A stretch of DNA of 64,000 nt from Limonium bicolor (GCA_023374045.1 CM041779.1:268532131-268596130); one strand, 5' to 3'. Positions 38,340 to 52,661 are shown, numbered from the stretch's first letter. Notes: a model not told the origin generated them from the sequence alone. A program made the numbers and translations.

Positions 38340-40036
38340 TTCTGTTCCAAACATATAAGGAGCAAGGCGACAGGAGAAATGGAGACTATTAAAAAAAGAC
38401 ATAGTAGAAACAAAGGCACAACTAGTAGGGCTGCTCGAAACTCGTCACTCCCATCCAATTAACCGAAATAGGTCCCTTTGGGGACTAGAATGCCAGACCA
38501 CGTGGGATGAAGTACTAGCAGTGGGACAATCTTGTGCAATCATCATAGCTAGGAAGACTAATGATGTAGTAATCAGTAACTTGCAAAGGATTCTAGATGG
38601 GTAGCAATGAATGTAAGCTGGCACAAATCCAATTTCACAGGGACTTTCCTCCTTATGTACTCTCCCACATCTACAGAAGACGGAAGAGCAGTTTATCAAG
38701 AACTCACAACATTATGTGCTTCCTTTTCCAATCTATTACTAATCGTAGGGGACTTCAATGAGATACTCAAAGGTGATAACAAAAAAGGGGGAAACTCCAA
38801 TCAATAAAACAAAGGAATGAAGGACTTCAAAACATCGCTAGACTCTATGGGAGTAATTGAGCTCGAACTCACTGGCTGCAAATTCACGTGGTGAAGAGGT
38901 AATTCAATGAGTCAGATTGACAGAGCTTTTCTAGAACCTGAATGGCTTGCTAATTTTCATAATATTAAATTGAGAGCAAAGCTGTGGAGACAATCAGATC
39001 ATAGAGCACTATGGATCTCCCTTGATGAGCTCAACTGGGGACCCAAACCTTTGAGAGCACTAAATACGTGGCTCAAACACTAATCATTCACCATTCTGTT
39101 CCAGCAAGAGTGGTCAAAGCTATGAGAGCTAAACCTGCAGCAGAAGCTGAAACAAATCAAAACTTCAATAAAGAAGTGGAACACTTTAGTATTCTGAAAC
39201 TCACATCTGTTGATTACAAAACTAGAGCAAGAATTGGCAAAAACTGACGTCATTGATGAGCAAAGGCAGGCCGATGAAACAAGCCGAGCCAGAAGAAAAC
39301 TATCCAAAGTCTTCTGTGGAAACACTTGAGATAGCAAGAATCATACTGGCAGCAATGTTCCCGGGAAAAATTCTTAAAGGAAGGCGACCGAAATGCCATA
39401 TACTTTCATAGGAAAGCCTCGATGAATCGGAACTCAAATTGCATTCCTCACCTCATAATCAACAATATGCTCTCCTCTAATCCAGAAGAGATAAAACAGG
39501 AAATAGTCTGACACTTTAAGGAGCTTTTTTTAGCCAGGAAAAGTAGTGACTCTCTCCCCCCACACCAGGGCCGCCCCAAACTTAGTCAAGCAGAGGCAAT
39601 CGCTCTTGAATCAATCCATGATGATTTAGAAATAAGAACAACAGTCTGGGCTTGCGGAGAAGACAAATTCCCGGTTTTGATGGATTTAACTTTAAATTCA
39701 TCAAAACCTATGGCACATAATCGGGAATGATTTCTCCAAAACAGTAAATCAGTTTTCCAACAAAACAAGATTCCACGTGGTATCTACATGACCCGGTAAC
39801 ATGATCCCGAAGAGAGCTAAAGCAGTGAAGATAGTTGGATTCTGCCTCATCAGTATGATCGGATGTGTTTATAAAGCCATTGCAAAGATCCAGGGTTCCT
39901 GCTTGACTTAAGTCTTAGGCAGTTTGGTAGGTGAGACCCAAACTACTTTAATCAAAGGAAGGCAAATTTTAGAAGGTCCTCTGATTGCCAATGAAGTCAT
40001 ATGATGGCTAAAATCCAACAGGAAGAAGGGAGTTCT
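38340..40036 (+). pseudogene. Decayed LINE ORF2 fragment (endonuclease to early reverse transcriptase)
   Basis: Translations in shifting frames give L1-type landmarks in order: a LLETR-like word near 38430, VGDFNEIL near 38746-38769, SDHRAL near 38994, an LKEGDRNAIYFHRKASMNR-like stretch near 39375-39430, and RT words VYKAIAKI near 39870 and GRQILEG/ANEVI near 39955-40000. Stops and frameshifts occur every 100-200 bases, so it is much older than the LINE at 19116. It is cut off at 40036 by the insertion of LTR E; the continuation is not in the window. Confidence 0.82.
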
Positions 40037-41630
40037 TGTAACACCCTTCTCGGTAATCACGTATTAATCTCTCATGTAGCAATAATAAAGATGTCTCACA
40101 GCGGAAGGAAAAACGATAAAGGAAACTCACACGGGTGTTACCTGTCATCCCTCGCCCAAGCGAGTGATGAAGCAATATGAAATATAATAACAGAATAGCG
40201 ACATTAAATAAACTTCCCGGTGATAACGAGATACCGCCTATACAACAGTCTAAGTCTCAATATATACAACGATAGTGAGCATCTATCCGTATCCCAAATA
40301 AGTGCAACATCACCATAAGTAATTTAAGCGTCTATCCTAATACAGTAAGAAGTCTGTGCGGTAATCAAAAGCAAAAGCCCTACTACCCCGGGTCCCGCAC
40401 TTCGGCTTTGTCAATAGACAACAACCTACAAAATGTCGTGTAGGCTCAGAGATAAACGCTGAGTATGCTAGGTTTGGACCCTAGTGGTCACTTAAGTCAT
40501 TATTAACCGTCTTTGCATTAGATTCATTTCATGCTCTGCCGGTTTACAGTTTATATTAAAAGCTGTAAAAACGTAAATAAACACACATCATTCATTACAG
40601 TTAAAATTCACATCATTGCATAACATTAGATAATAAAGTCGGAGGCGGTAATACGCGCAACGCTTATAACAATCATCACATATCACATCAGTCGGCCCCC
40701 CGGGTCCTCACATAACGTTGTAATTTGGTTAGCACTATCGGGCGTCAAGTTAGGGCTACCCAAAATAACTCATATGGACGGTAGTTCCACATACACACGA
40801 AGGTGCTCATAGTGCCAGGGATTAGGAGATCCCGGGCTTCCACTTTGCCTTTTAAAGGCGTCCTAAATGGCCAAAGGCCTGGTGCCAACAGTAGCACACT
40901 CTTCCTGACGATCTATGCAGGCTCATCAGGATTTCATAAGAGTAGACCCGATCCGGGTGTTAACTCTAGAGATCTCTATGCGCAACCAATAGCCGGTTGC
41001 TATATAGTTTATGTATATCATCACACTCATTCACACTCCAACAAATGATTTAGTTAACCAAGTATAGTTTTAGGTGTGGAGAATTCACTTATTTATTGGC
41101 TGCCCTGTGGGTCTTATGCATGCCTAGAAGTAATCTAGGTCGTGTTCATGTTCGAGTCCAAGCTCTAGAGATTGACGATGTCGTATCTCGTTCCTAAGTA
41201 TATTACTTAGGTTATAATTTACATAATTTATAATACTTAGAGTATTATGTCAGATAACGGCAGTCGCAAACACATTGCTCGTATAGGTATGTTTATATAA
41301 GTCGATCAATAGTCAACATAATATTAGCCCGACGGGCATTCGCGCAAGATAAAATAATGCGGAAATTAACAGATATTAACACACTTCATGCATACACATT
41401 CATCACAAATCATTATTTAACACACATCAATATCTAAGCCCGAGGAAGTCCTCAGGACATCTCAGATCAAACCCCTTTACATACCGTACACCTTAGACCT
41501 AGGATGCGCAGTAGACCACTAACCTCGTTGGGCGCCTCCGTCTAAAGCACGATCTAAAAATTTGAAGAACGCTAGAAGTCAATCCACATGACTAGTTTAC
41601 TCGGTATTTCCGAATAACATCAATAATCCT

Positions 41631-44600
41631 TGTAACACCCCTAATCCTAACCTGTTTAAAAATGTCGCAAGTCGTAGCAAAGTAAATTACGTCGCAGCGG
41701 AAAATAAAAACTATCTAACCTTGGTGTTACACGCTGTTACTCACCCTTGTAAGTAATAAGGCACTCTTACTCCATCCAACAACCATGACCCCTCACGCTG
41801 TGATGAACAGATACTGAGCACTCTAATTATTACAGACCAAATCCAAACTAGATAAGCAACTAACTGAATACAACAAACTCTTTATTACAATACCAAATAA
41901 AACTTAAGAGTGTTTAAAAACATAGCAGCTACCCTGTTCCCCGCACTCCGGCTTGTGTCTTCTTCAGTAACCTGAAATGTTTGTCCATTGAAGGGCTCAG
42001 CAATCGAAATGCTGGTATGCTAACTGTAGTCCTAAGTCATTTAGATTCCTTAAGTCGTTTTAGCCATCTTGATATTAGATTCATTACATAATACACCGGT
42101 TTACAAATATAACAGTGATAACTGTAAGCATAAAACAATCACATAACAGTCCACCTGCAATCATCAGTGCATAGTAGTAACAACAACCAATAATCAAACA
42201 CCAATAAACCATAACAACTATCAAACAAGATACGCGTATTAAACTGTACTTGTTAGTTGGCCACCTGGCCCTTGTCTTTAACCAATCACTTAAACTTTCC
42301 AATTAATTTCCACCTCAGGCGTCATGTCAAGACAACCCTTAAAAACTTATTAATGGACGGTAGTCCCCTGGGTTCCAACGGAACCGTTACCAGCTGACCT
42401 TATGGCCCTGGATAATATATTGACCGATCCGGTCGAACCTGTGCACCAATGGCAGTGCCCTCCGCCATCGTCGAGTGTGGACAATGGATTCCCTTGAGTG
42501 ACTCCCCGTTGAAGTCTCTCGTAGTGATCACGATGCGCAACCAGAAAGTCAAAACAATCTGGATTCCTCTCTTTATAAGTTAGCCCTTTAGTCAATGATA
42601 CAATATCCAATCCTTGAGTTAAGACTATAACAGTTGACCATCAGTTAGGTTTAATAATACCTAAAGGTCAGTTAGTTCTCTCTTTTTTTTTAGATGTATA
42701 AACTTCCAGTCATAAGACGTTCGCGTAAGGTACACCGCAACAGTGTTGAGCAATACAGTATACAAACAATATACATAAAATCACAGATATCACTCTTAAC
42801 AATTTAAACACACAACGTCTGGACCTCAGGAAAATCCTTAGGACATTCAGACCACACAATTAACATACCGTTCACCGTAGTAACAGCTAGCTTGACAATT
42901 CACGCTCTAGTAATCCCTTCCCGTACGCTGTTATATATACATACAATACCGGGTTATATTAATACGACTGTTTACTAAATATTACAGTACTGTCACTGTA
43001 GAACTAATACTTGTAATACTAATCAAGTATGTTCTTTATTTCCCCCTGTTATTTTACAGTGACTCAAAGTAGTTCAACAGTTCGTTATTTTATGTGACAT
43101 TCACATGTGATAATGAATTTCTACCTTTTTGTATATTTTCCATTTCATAAATCATATACCCATAATTATTTCCACTTATCCTTTATATTATACCATTTGG
43201 TTATTTTTATTATAACCACCTTTATTTTATAAACTTTATATTATATTCCTTAATATAGCATATTACATAGTTTTAAATTACAACACCATCCTTATTAATT
43301 CGGTATTTATATTTTATACGCAATAACTTTTATAAATTACCAAATAACCATATAACTTTTATAATTTACTAAATACCCCCATTAACTTTGGTAATTACAA
43401 TCTTTTCATACTAACTTTTATAAATTAAAATTAAATCCCTTAAACTTTCGGTTTCCACTTATATTTTCTATATTTACATTTTAACCCCAAAACTTTATAT
43501 AAGTTATATATTAACTTATAAACTATAGTTTTAATATTTAATTCCTTAAAATACCGAAAAGGCCCTTATAGTTTTATTAATTATGAATTCGCCCCTTAAT
43601 CATTTCGGTTTTTATAACTAAACTTTCATAAATTATATAATCACCCCAAAACTTTTATAAACTTAATATTTTATGTCATAAATCATTTTAACCCAAAGTT
43701 TTTGGTCAACACTTTGACCAAGACTTAATTTCATAATTAATACTTTAATATACCAATAAATTCACTTGTAATTCGGCTATACTCCTAAACTTCTCAATAA
43801 TTACCAAATAGCCCCAAAACTTTATAAAATGTTATTTTAACACTTGTACACTTATTTAAATTCACCAAATTCATAATATAAATTCCTACCTTATATTATA
43901 CCATAAATATACCAAATGAACCCTTATGTTCTCGGCAATCACATTTAATACCACAAACTTTTTAAAATTCACATTTTAGCCACATAACTTATTAAACTAG
44001 CCATTTAAATACTTGTAGCTATTTTTAATGTTCCCAAAATTTATAATATAAGTTAATATACTTATATATTTCTAAAATCACCAAATAGTTCATTATACTC
44101 TCGGCTTTAATTTCAACTTACCTTATAGTTTTCAAAACTTGATTTAAACCTTATAATAAATACATATAAATGTATATAAGCCATATAACAACTCTAAAAA
44201 TTATGCTAATGACTTAGAATGATTATTAACTCAAAATAGAACATTTTATCCCTAAAGTATTCGGTTTGAACTTATATGTATCTTAATAAATTTTTGTGAC
44301 ATAAATATATACCTTAAGGTAATAATCTTACCTTATATGTTATAAACTATTTTCTTGACATTTTAATCCATTGTTTTTCGGCCTTAATATATTTAGAAGT
44401 TATACATAATTTTTATACCAAAATTTGAAGCTTAAATCAAACTTAAGCTTAATAAATCTTAATTATTTAACTTACTCCTTAAATCAAGATAATTCTTGTA
44501 CTTGATTTCTCCTTGAATTCCAAGCTCCTCTAATGATATTTTGTTGAAGAACTTTCGGCCTCCACACATAGGTTTAGGAGATCCAATGTTAGACTTCTAA

Positions 44601-46877
44601 CAAGAACTTATAATTAATATTTGGAGTAGTTTTACAAGAGTTTACCTTAGGAATTCAACAAGGTATTTTTGGTACACCATGGGAAGATTGTAGATCCAAG
44701 TTTCCTTCATGAAATAATGAAGAGATATAGGTTTAGAAGTTCCTAATTTTCGAAAATACCTTAAGGAATTTACTTAGGATTTTCAACATGAAAATATACC
44801 TTAACTTGATCTTGTTGTTCCTTATGTTGTTGTTGAATCTAGGAACCTCCATGGAACACTTAAGCTTGGCGATTTCTTGGGTAGTTGCTAGGATGATTTC
44901 TTGCTTCAAGACTTGGTAGAATTAACTAGGAAATTACATTAAAATGGTGTTAGAACTTAGAACACCATTAATGGAGCTTTAAAGCTCTAAGGAATTAACT
45001 TAGCAAAGGAAGAAGAAAAGAGAGAGCTTGAGGACTTACCAATTCGGTTGCATGAGCAAGGAAGGAACGGATGCTCACGTAAGGTATTAAGGAAGAAATG
45101 AAAGGATCAAAATCTGATTGGTATTTGTTTATTTGATCAAATTGATTAGGCATACTAGGTAGGCTCCTTTCATTAGTTAATTGCTTGGTTCATGGCTCCA
45201 TAAAATGCTCATTATTGAGCTTGCTTTTCGGTCACATGTGGGGTGAATTAAGAGTTGATTAGTAAGTCTAGCATATAGGAAGTTAGGCAAGGTAATTGTT
45301 TAGCATTTAATGAGTTGATTATTGATGCTAACCTTGTCTTATTCTTGCAGGTGTGTCCATCCATAATGGATGTAGGCAGCTCCAAATCCATGTAGACTTA
45401 CAGCTAAAAGAATTGTAGGAGACTAATTTAGATTTGTTTTATACTAGACATGTGATTAGGCTTAGTTAAGTATTTGTTTTTATTGGATTGATTAACAGCA
45501 ATAATACTCCCTTTCTCCTGCATATGAATCGGCAGCATGTGGCTAAGTGGGTAGGTTTATTTGTTTATATCATTGTACAAAGGTAGGTCTAGTTAGTATT
45601 GTTAAATGTCATTATTTTCAATTCTAATCCTATTGTTGTTGTCCTTGCAGGCATACGTAGTGGAGGCTCCAATTGACTGAATATATTTGCTACATTATCA
45701 TATAGCACATGCTAGGTGAGTCACATTACCATAAGGCAATTTTATTAACTAAAACTAGCCAAAATACACACTAAATGGCGCCCCATATAGAGATTAATTG
45801 GGATTGATTTTGATTTAATTCATGTCACATTATATTTTTACTAAGACCATATTATAACATGTAATAGGTTCCAGCATTTATTTGGTACATTTATATTATG
45901 GTAAAAGATGAAAGTTTTAAGGTAAAAATGCTGATTTTAGGTACCTTTTTGACTCAAAAATCGGCCCTGGTTGTGCTATGATATTAGCACTGGCATTAAC
46001 TGATTTAGATGGTCAATTTATCCCCTTTTGATATTATCAACTCGTGGCTCCTCAAAAACTTCAAGGTAATTGCGTAAAATGCATTTTTGTGACATCCGAA
46101 GGTACGTTTTTGCGCTTTAAGGATTTTCTGGAAAATAATTAGTCGCTATGAGTTCCAAGTGTTTATTGACATTGTTTATAGTCAATAATATATGTTAAGG
46201 TGTTACATTGAGTTATATGGGGTTATATAAACTCGTAACGCAATTTCCGGGCTACCGGCACTCTAGGGGCAAAAGGAGCGTTAAGAAATTCCCCCGAGCA
46301 CTTTGTGTATTTTTGGGAAAGTAGCTCGAGAAACCTCTTTGGAATAATGAATATTTATGATATGAACTTTTAGAATGATTTATATTGGAGTTTGTGCCAC
46401 TTCGGTCCTCTCCGGGCACTCCCGGGGGTTTATGGGGCCCTCATCGGGAACCTCCGAGAACTTTGTCTTTAACTGAGAATTTATCTTGATAACTTCATCT
46501 TAAATGTTCATTAAATTGTTATTGTGTATTTAGAATGAAGTATAATGCTTTACTTTATTTAATAAAGTATTTCCGGGACTTTCGGGCCTTAAGGGGCCCT
46601 TAAGGGAACTCCCGGGCATATTATATTTTTACTCAGTTCTAACTGAGAACTTGTGTTTTAAAGGTCATAAAATGATCCTTGATTAACCTCATATGGGTTT
46701 TATAGCTTATATAACTTGTTTAGCTTAAGGTCGGGCTTTAACGCTCGTTTTTTGACCTTAAGGAGTTTTGGTGCGTTTTAACGCCTAAGTGTTTATATAC
46801 TTTTATTAGGGTTTAATGATCCCCTAAATAATACTTATTTATCATTATTTAATTATTTAAAGGTTAGGGGTATTTCT
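41631..46877 (-). mobile_element. Solo LTR F (reverse strand), nested in LTR E
   Basis: TGTAACACCCC at the left and GGGGTATTTCT at the right (5247 bp), with ATCCT on both sides (41626-41630 and 46878-46882). The last base is T where the family has A, so the 5' TG of this LTR has decayed to AG in its own orientation. The GCTGGTATGC motif and CAGCGGAAAA near the left end match the conserved LTR 3' blocks. The middle (43100-44450) is almost 80% A+T. No gene is seen. Confidence 0.85.
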
Positions 46878-49800
46878 ATCCTGATATTACATCCCCGGAT
46901 TTCAACAGTTATTTGTTAAGGTATCATTATCCAAAATCTTACTCGTAGTACATATTAATACTCGGTTTTAAACAAAAGCGTCGGTTCTTATAAAAAACGT
47001 CTTAGTTAGCGTTTTCAAACGTTAGAATTTATACTACTCTAAACCATAATATTTATAAGTGTAACGCTTATACTTATGTTCATATACTTCCGTATATAAT
47101 TCAACTGATTCGGTTGCATGCATAGGTATATGTTTATATCCTATAGTTGCATGTATTCATGCAACGTTAGCTTATATTACATATCATCTTACTATTCTTT
47201 ATTAGACTTTGTGTTATATAACTGAAATATCCCTAAATTAATTTAAATTAATTTAGGGTATTTCTTTTATTAAATACCCTTGATAATATTATTGAACAAT
47301 AAACTATTATATGGTGTTATAATAATAAACGTTAAATTATTATGGGTTAAACATTAAATTATTATATGGAGTTATGGAATATTATTTGGAGGATTTCTTA
47401 TGTTTAATACAATTTAAATTAATTAATTATATGGTATTATGAATTTAATAGAAATATTTACAAGTCAATAAATCTTGGGAAAATTCCTAGACACTCCAAT
47501 TATATTATAAAGATGTTAGAAACATTTGGAACATTGATTTGAAACACAAAAGTCAATATAAATCCTAGAGACCCTAAAGCTTATTAAGCCTTGCTAGGGT
47601 TGACTTTTTTTTAGAATGGTCAAACTAGCCCATGAAATCTATACCAATAAATAGGTATGGAAAACCACGAAGATCGATAAAAAGAACGTCAAAAACGGAC
47701 CATCCTAGCCAAAGTTATGCTGGTTTGAAGTTTAGAGCCAAAATTTCATAAAGTGCCACGTGTCAGCCCCTCGTGCGTCCCAACACTTAGCTGATTTTAC
47801 CTCCTGTTTTTCTCCAGCAAACAACCGATCTTGACCTAACTTGTGACGGCTATATCTTCTTCATCTTTCAATATTTTTCAAAGCCGTCTTCTTTATTCTC
47901 TTCTCCTTTGAATCATCTTCACAACCGTAACTCATACAAACCTAACTCCTTCTACATCAACGGGAAAATCGTTCTCAAGTTGGCACTTTTCACAGTCGTA
48001 ACCCAGATTTCCAGTTCCCTTCGAATTCAGGTAAATTCGTCTAGCCATAAATCCTTCGTTTCTCAACCAAATTTTGATTTCTTTAGCTCGTTGTGTAGAT
48101 CTCTAATCCGTCTACAACTTTCATGTTTATTCCCAAGCCTGATTCGTAACCGCTTGGAAGTTATAGTCGCCCAAAGTCTCTGATTTGTCAGCACATAAAA
48201 TCACAGAAAAACGACAGGTAAACTCGTAACTTCGGGTCAATTTTCTTTCTGTACAATGCGAGTTAGGATTAGTTCTAGTTATCAATGTGTAGATCTATGT
48301 TTCTTCTTTCTAATGAGCCCAAAACATGGCCTAACTCGATCTAGAACGTAATCTACAGACCTCCAAAGTTCGCTACTCGAACAGGTTGAAGTCGGAACCT
48401 TTCCAGAAAAACGATTTCGAATCGCTTCGATTCGGGCAATTCCGGTGAGTTTCCGATCGAATTGCTCCGATAATGTTGTTGGTAGTGTTGTTTTCGACCT
48501 AACCCATGTTTTAATTGAATCAATTACGTACCATATGAGGGAATTTGTCGGATTTGTGTTCGAATCGAACTCAGAAACTATATAAACCCTAACCTTCGAA
48601 TTGAATTCGAAACTCGATGAATATTGCATGATAATGGGGAAATCGGTACCATTAGAACCGGAATTCGATTTCGAATCCATAGAAACAAAAATCATTGAAT
48701 TTCGTTCTGTAGATCGAGAGATATAGGTGAATTAGTACTCGAGTCCGATTTGTGTTCTCTGAAGAACTCGCGCAATATAGGCCGTCCGATCTCAGTTAAT
48801 AAAGATGGACGGCCACGATTAAAACATACGATTTTAAAGTATAAGTTTTTTATATGTTTCCAGGAATCAACCCTAACTTGTTTAATTAATTTAAGTATCT
48901 TCCCGAATGTATTTTGACTTGAAATTTTAACCACAGATTCCTTATAAAGTCTAGTTTATTTTGATATAAATTAATATGGGTTTTGAGTTTTTAAACGTAA
49001 GTTATAATTTTTGCAAGTTTCGGTTATTGTGGAATTATCTGGATAAATTTAAAGGATATCTTTGTGAAATAAAATTTTTATATATGTCTAAGATGTTATA
49101 GTTACTATTATTAAATTTGGGAATTTTTGGACAAAGGTAAATGGGTTTAAAAATTGTATTTGTGAAATTTTCATGAGATTTTCTTATAATATATGGTTTT
49201 TAATTTAACAAAATTAGGGTATAGTTTGTTAATAAACTTTTAGGGTTTGGAAAATATGAAAAGACTAAATTAATATTTAGTAGCAGTATATTTATAAATA
49301 TTTTGGTTATTCATTTTTAAGTAAAGTAAAAACTATATATATATATATATATGTTTATAATATAGAAAAAGGAATAGAAGCTTATATTAAATTAAGAAAA
49401 CTAATTAATCTACATTTCTGATTACTATATAATATGGAAGTTGTATATATACCTATGGAGGTTAAGGAAATATTTTATTTTATAAACTTTATGTTATAGG
49501 TGGATTTGGTTAAAGGTTAATAATGTAATTAAATACAATAAAACTTCTTAAGGAATGTTTTGGGGAAAACCTAATGTATATATATACTCATGTGAGAGGA
49601 ATTAAATAGAAGCTTGTGTTAAATCAAGGATTTAAATTAATTTACATTTATTCTATTATACAGTTGGGAGTTAATATACTTAACGTTAACTTGGAAAATA
49701 CTTTATTTTATAACCTATTTATATAATACGTTAATAAGTGTAAGGTTAATCGAGGTAATTAAATAAAACTACTTAAATAATGTTTTAATTAAATCCTAGT

Positions 49801-50190
49801 ATAACTATACATAATAGACATAATTAGAGGAAATAAAATACCTTATCCTATAGGTAATACCTAAGCAAATAAAATGCCTCTTGAAGACTAGATGTGTGTG
49901 AGTTGTAAAGGTGATTTTAGTTTAATAATTTCTTAAAGAATGTTCTGGATAAATCTTATATTATATATGGATTTACATATATATTAATATATGAGAATAG
50001 CAAGGGAAATAACATTTCTTGTGGAAGAATAATTAGTAGAGTGTATATATGTACCTACTCAACTTTAGGTCTCTAATAAATGTTGTAATAATTAGCCAAC
50101 GTTAATCTAAAGGTTTAATTAAATTAACCCCATGTCTAAGAGTAAGTAATTTAAAATTTCGTTAGTTGTATCTGTTAGACAAGAAAATTC

Positions 50191-50252
50191 GATGGCGTAG
50201 TGGGTTAAGTTTAATCTGGAACTGAGTCGAGGTTGCACGTTCGAAACCTCGC
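50191..50252 (+). other. tRNA-like / SINE-head-like segment inside the LTR
   Basis: GATGGCGTAGTGGGTTAAG resembles a tRNA-type A box (50198-50209). GTTCGAAAC at 50239-50247 fits the B-box consensus (GTTCRANNC), about 40 bases downstream. The 3' LTR has the same at 61160-61221. A CGAGGTT/AACCTCG pair surrounds the B box. No complete cloverleaf can be drawn, so it is not a tRNA gene; a captured SINE head is the likeliest origin (inference). Confidence 0.5.
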
Positions 50253-51006
50253 ATAATCCTTTTAGGGAACTTAATTAAAACAACGAAAACGTAGCGCGGG
50301 CTTGGGCTAACCTACTGGGCCCAAGCCTGTGAACTCCGAAAGCCCACTTTAACAATTCAAAAGAGAGTTTGGGCCACTCTCAGGAAGTAAATTCTAAATA
50401 ATTCCAAACTTAAACGAGATGGGCCTAACAAGGAGTGAGTTAACAAGTCAAGCCCAAACCTCGTAAGAGAATAATGGTCAACCTGAAACTAGTAATCAGT
50501 AATGAAGAAGACTGTTAAGTGTATAAGTCTCTTAACTAATCGACACTTGGATACCTTAATCATAGGTTATTAGTGGGAGTTGCACTTGCACATTTGGTCA
50601 ATTTGGATTATGCTTCTACACGTACCAGGTACGATCTCTCGTACTCCGATATTTCTGATGTTTGACCTATGAGTCGTTTCGAGAAACGCTAACTGACTTT
50701 AAGAGGAATTTAAAAAAAAGAAATGGTTGTGTGATTAACTCAGCTTGTCTGACTAAACTGAGCCTTGTATGTGAAACTCACTTGGGTATTGGTTCCTTCC
50801 CTTCGGTTGTTCCACTGGACATTGATTACTTGGGGTTTACGCTTCTGCACTCTGTAGGACTGAGTGTTTTGGTATTGCTCTGGGTAATGGTGATCTGGTG
50901 GGAATTTGGAAAAAGTCATCTTTGGTATTCTTTCTTTGACTCTGGATATTTGTTTCATCCATGAGTGGGGTCGTTGCTGTGACGTGCGCGCGTCTTCATC
51001 GGTAAA

Positions 51007-51088
51007 CAGTAAAGGCTGTATATCCCTTGTCCTGAGAGGACGTAGTTAACAGTAAGGGGCTGTATATCCCCTGTCCTTAATGGACGTT
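51007..51088 (+). repeat. Two-unit tandem repeat with double hairpins (43-bp period)
   Basis: Units start CAGTAAAGG (51007) and CAGTAAGGGG (51050). Each holds an AAGG/CCTT- or GGGG/CCCC-type stem around CTGTATAT and a GTCC/GGAC stem around a 5-base loop (CCTGAGAGGAC, CCTTAATGGAC). Sequence has changed on both sides of the stems while pairing is kept. The 3' LTR copy is near 61976-62057. Confidence 0.75.
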
Positions 51089-51734
51089 CTTGGCGTGGGG
51101 GCCATCTCTCCAGTTGGTTTCATTCCATTCTTGAGTTGCTGGTTTTGGTTTTCTCTCATTCATTCCTAGTCCTCGTGACCACATGGGTCTTTCTACTCCA
51201 ACTTGGAAATGGATCTAACATAAGTAATGATTGTTCACTAATTCTTGGTGTGGTGTTATTTACTAACTTTACTCTTCTGTTATTTGTCTCCTTTGAAATG
51301 TTATGTTTGACTTGGTGTTTTAAAAGGGTGTTTTGTTTCGCTATTTTGTTTAAGTGTTGTTTTCAAGTTATTGTTTATTCTCAAGTTATATTAAAGTTTT
51401 GTTTTAGAGAATAGTACCAGTTCCATTCCAGGGAACTGACTCACCCTCCCGGGGTGGGCTGCTTGGTTTAATCTTGCAGGTACAAATTATTATACAGGTA
51501 ACCACGAAGAGTGTGAGTAACTGGGATGGTATTAGGATTTTTGGAGAGGTTGTTGTAATTTATTTATGTTTATTTCATGTTGAGTTTTCTCGAGTTCAGA
51601 CCGTAGCTTTTGTAAGTTATAAGTTGTAATTGGTGAGGGTTGGTGCCGGGTGTTTGGAACCCGATGGTCTGTACGCCCTTCGTATTTTTATTTCCGCCTT
51701 TTTTAAATACACTAAATAGGGGTGTTACAGAAAG

Positions 51735-51746
51735 TGGTATCAGAGC
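51735..51746 (+). promoter_or_regulatory. Primer-binding site, initiator Met-tRNA
   Basis: TGGTATCAGAGC, 5 bases after the LTR end, is the perfect plant initiator-Met PBS used by many Ty3/Gypsy and Copia elements. From here to the Gag start at 52013 lies an untranslated leader of about 270 bases. Confidence 0.95.
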
Positions 51747-52661
51747 GTAGTTACGCTTTGAACCCGAGAAAACAAGCCGAGTGAAATACTTAGATTATAG
51801 GTGCACTTAAAACTGGGGAACCGGGGTAGAATTGGGAAGTGGGGATTCCAGAAAGGCGCGTGACCTTTACCCCATACTTACGTTATTATTTACATTTCAC
51901 TGCACGTACCTACGAACCGTCCTTAGGACGTTATAAAAATACCTACTTTACTACATGGACATTTAGACTCAACAATACGCCTCTGAGTAACGAATCCGTC
52001 AATATCAGCTAAATGTCGGGAAGAAGAGGAAGAGGAGCAGGTTCCTCAGGAGCAGGATCTTCAGGAGGCCTTGGACCCGACGCTGTCACTCCAGAGGTCA
52101 TAGCTTAGATAGTGACGGCTGCACTAGCTCAGCAGCAGGCCCAGATCCCACAGCCGCCACCACCACCACCTAATGGACCCCGAGAGTTCAACTGGCTGAA
52201 GGCAGTCAATGACCTTCGCCCTCCAACTTATGAAGGCCAGCCGAACCGAAGACCTTAGAGAAGTACATCGACGAGATGCAGAAGGCCTTCACCTCTATGC
52301 ACGTTCCAGCTAATCGCCAGGTGGACATAGCGGCCTACTTCCTTCAGGGACCCGCGCACCGATGGTGGCAGACTGCTAGAGCCGAGCTGACGGCCCTGGC
52401 GAATTTCGACTTTCAGGCATTTCTAGTGGCCTTGAGAGCTAAATTCTACCCATCTTACCTCCAGAAGAGGATGAGGAGCGAGTTCGAGCAGCTGAAGCAA
52501 GGAAATCCTCTGTTGCTGACTACTATAACAAGTTCGTGGAATTACTTGCTGTGATTGGAGAGGGAGCTTACGCTCCGAGGTACCTGGTGGATAAATTCCA
52601 TTCTGGCTTGGACTTCAGGATCATGAACATGATCGGTTCCACCAGAGGGATGACCTTACAG

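Larger units (their letters stand above)
47223..51729 (+). repeat. 5' LTR of the AlkB-bearing element
   Basis: 4507 bp, TGAAATATCCC to GGGGTGTTACA. It differs from the 3' LTR mainly by 1-4-base indels, often in homopolymers. Inside: an inverted-repeat start (AAATTAATTTAAATTAATTT), a polymerase II-type leader near 47800-48220 with donor-like CAG/GTAAATTCG (48030) and CAG/GTAAACTCG (48218), an (AT)n run (49338-49351), a tRNA-like segment (50191-50252), a two-unit hairpin repeat (51007-51088), and an acceptor-like TCTTGCAGGTAC (51472-51483). Frames read here are chance. Confidence 0.95.

Noticed and set aside
48282..48695. Reverse-strand 137-codon frame in the LTR of the AlkB element
   Set aside because: It is shortened by frameshifting differences in the sister LTR and is antisense within a non-coding LTR leader.
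50191..50264. A tRNA gene
   Set aside because: A- and B-box-like words exist, but acceptor, D and T stems do not pair into a cloverleaf.
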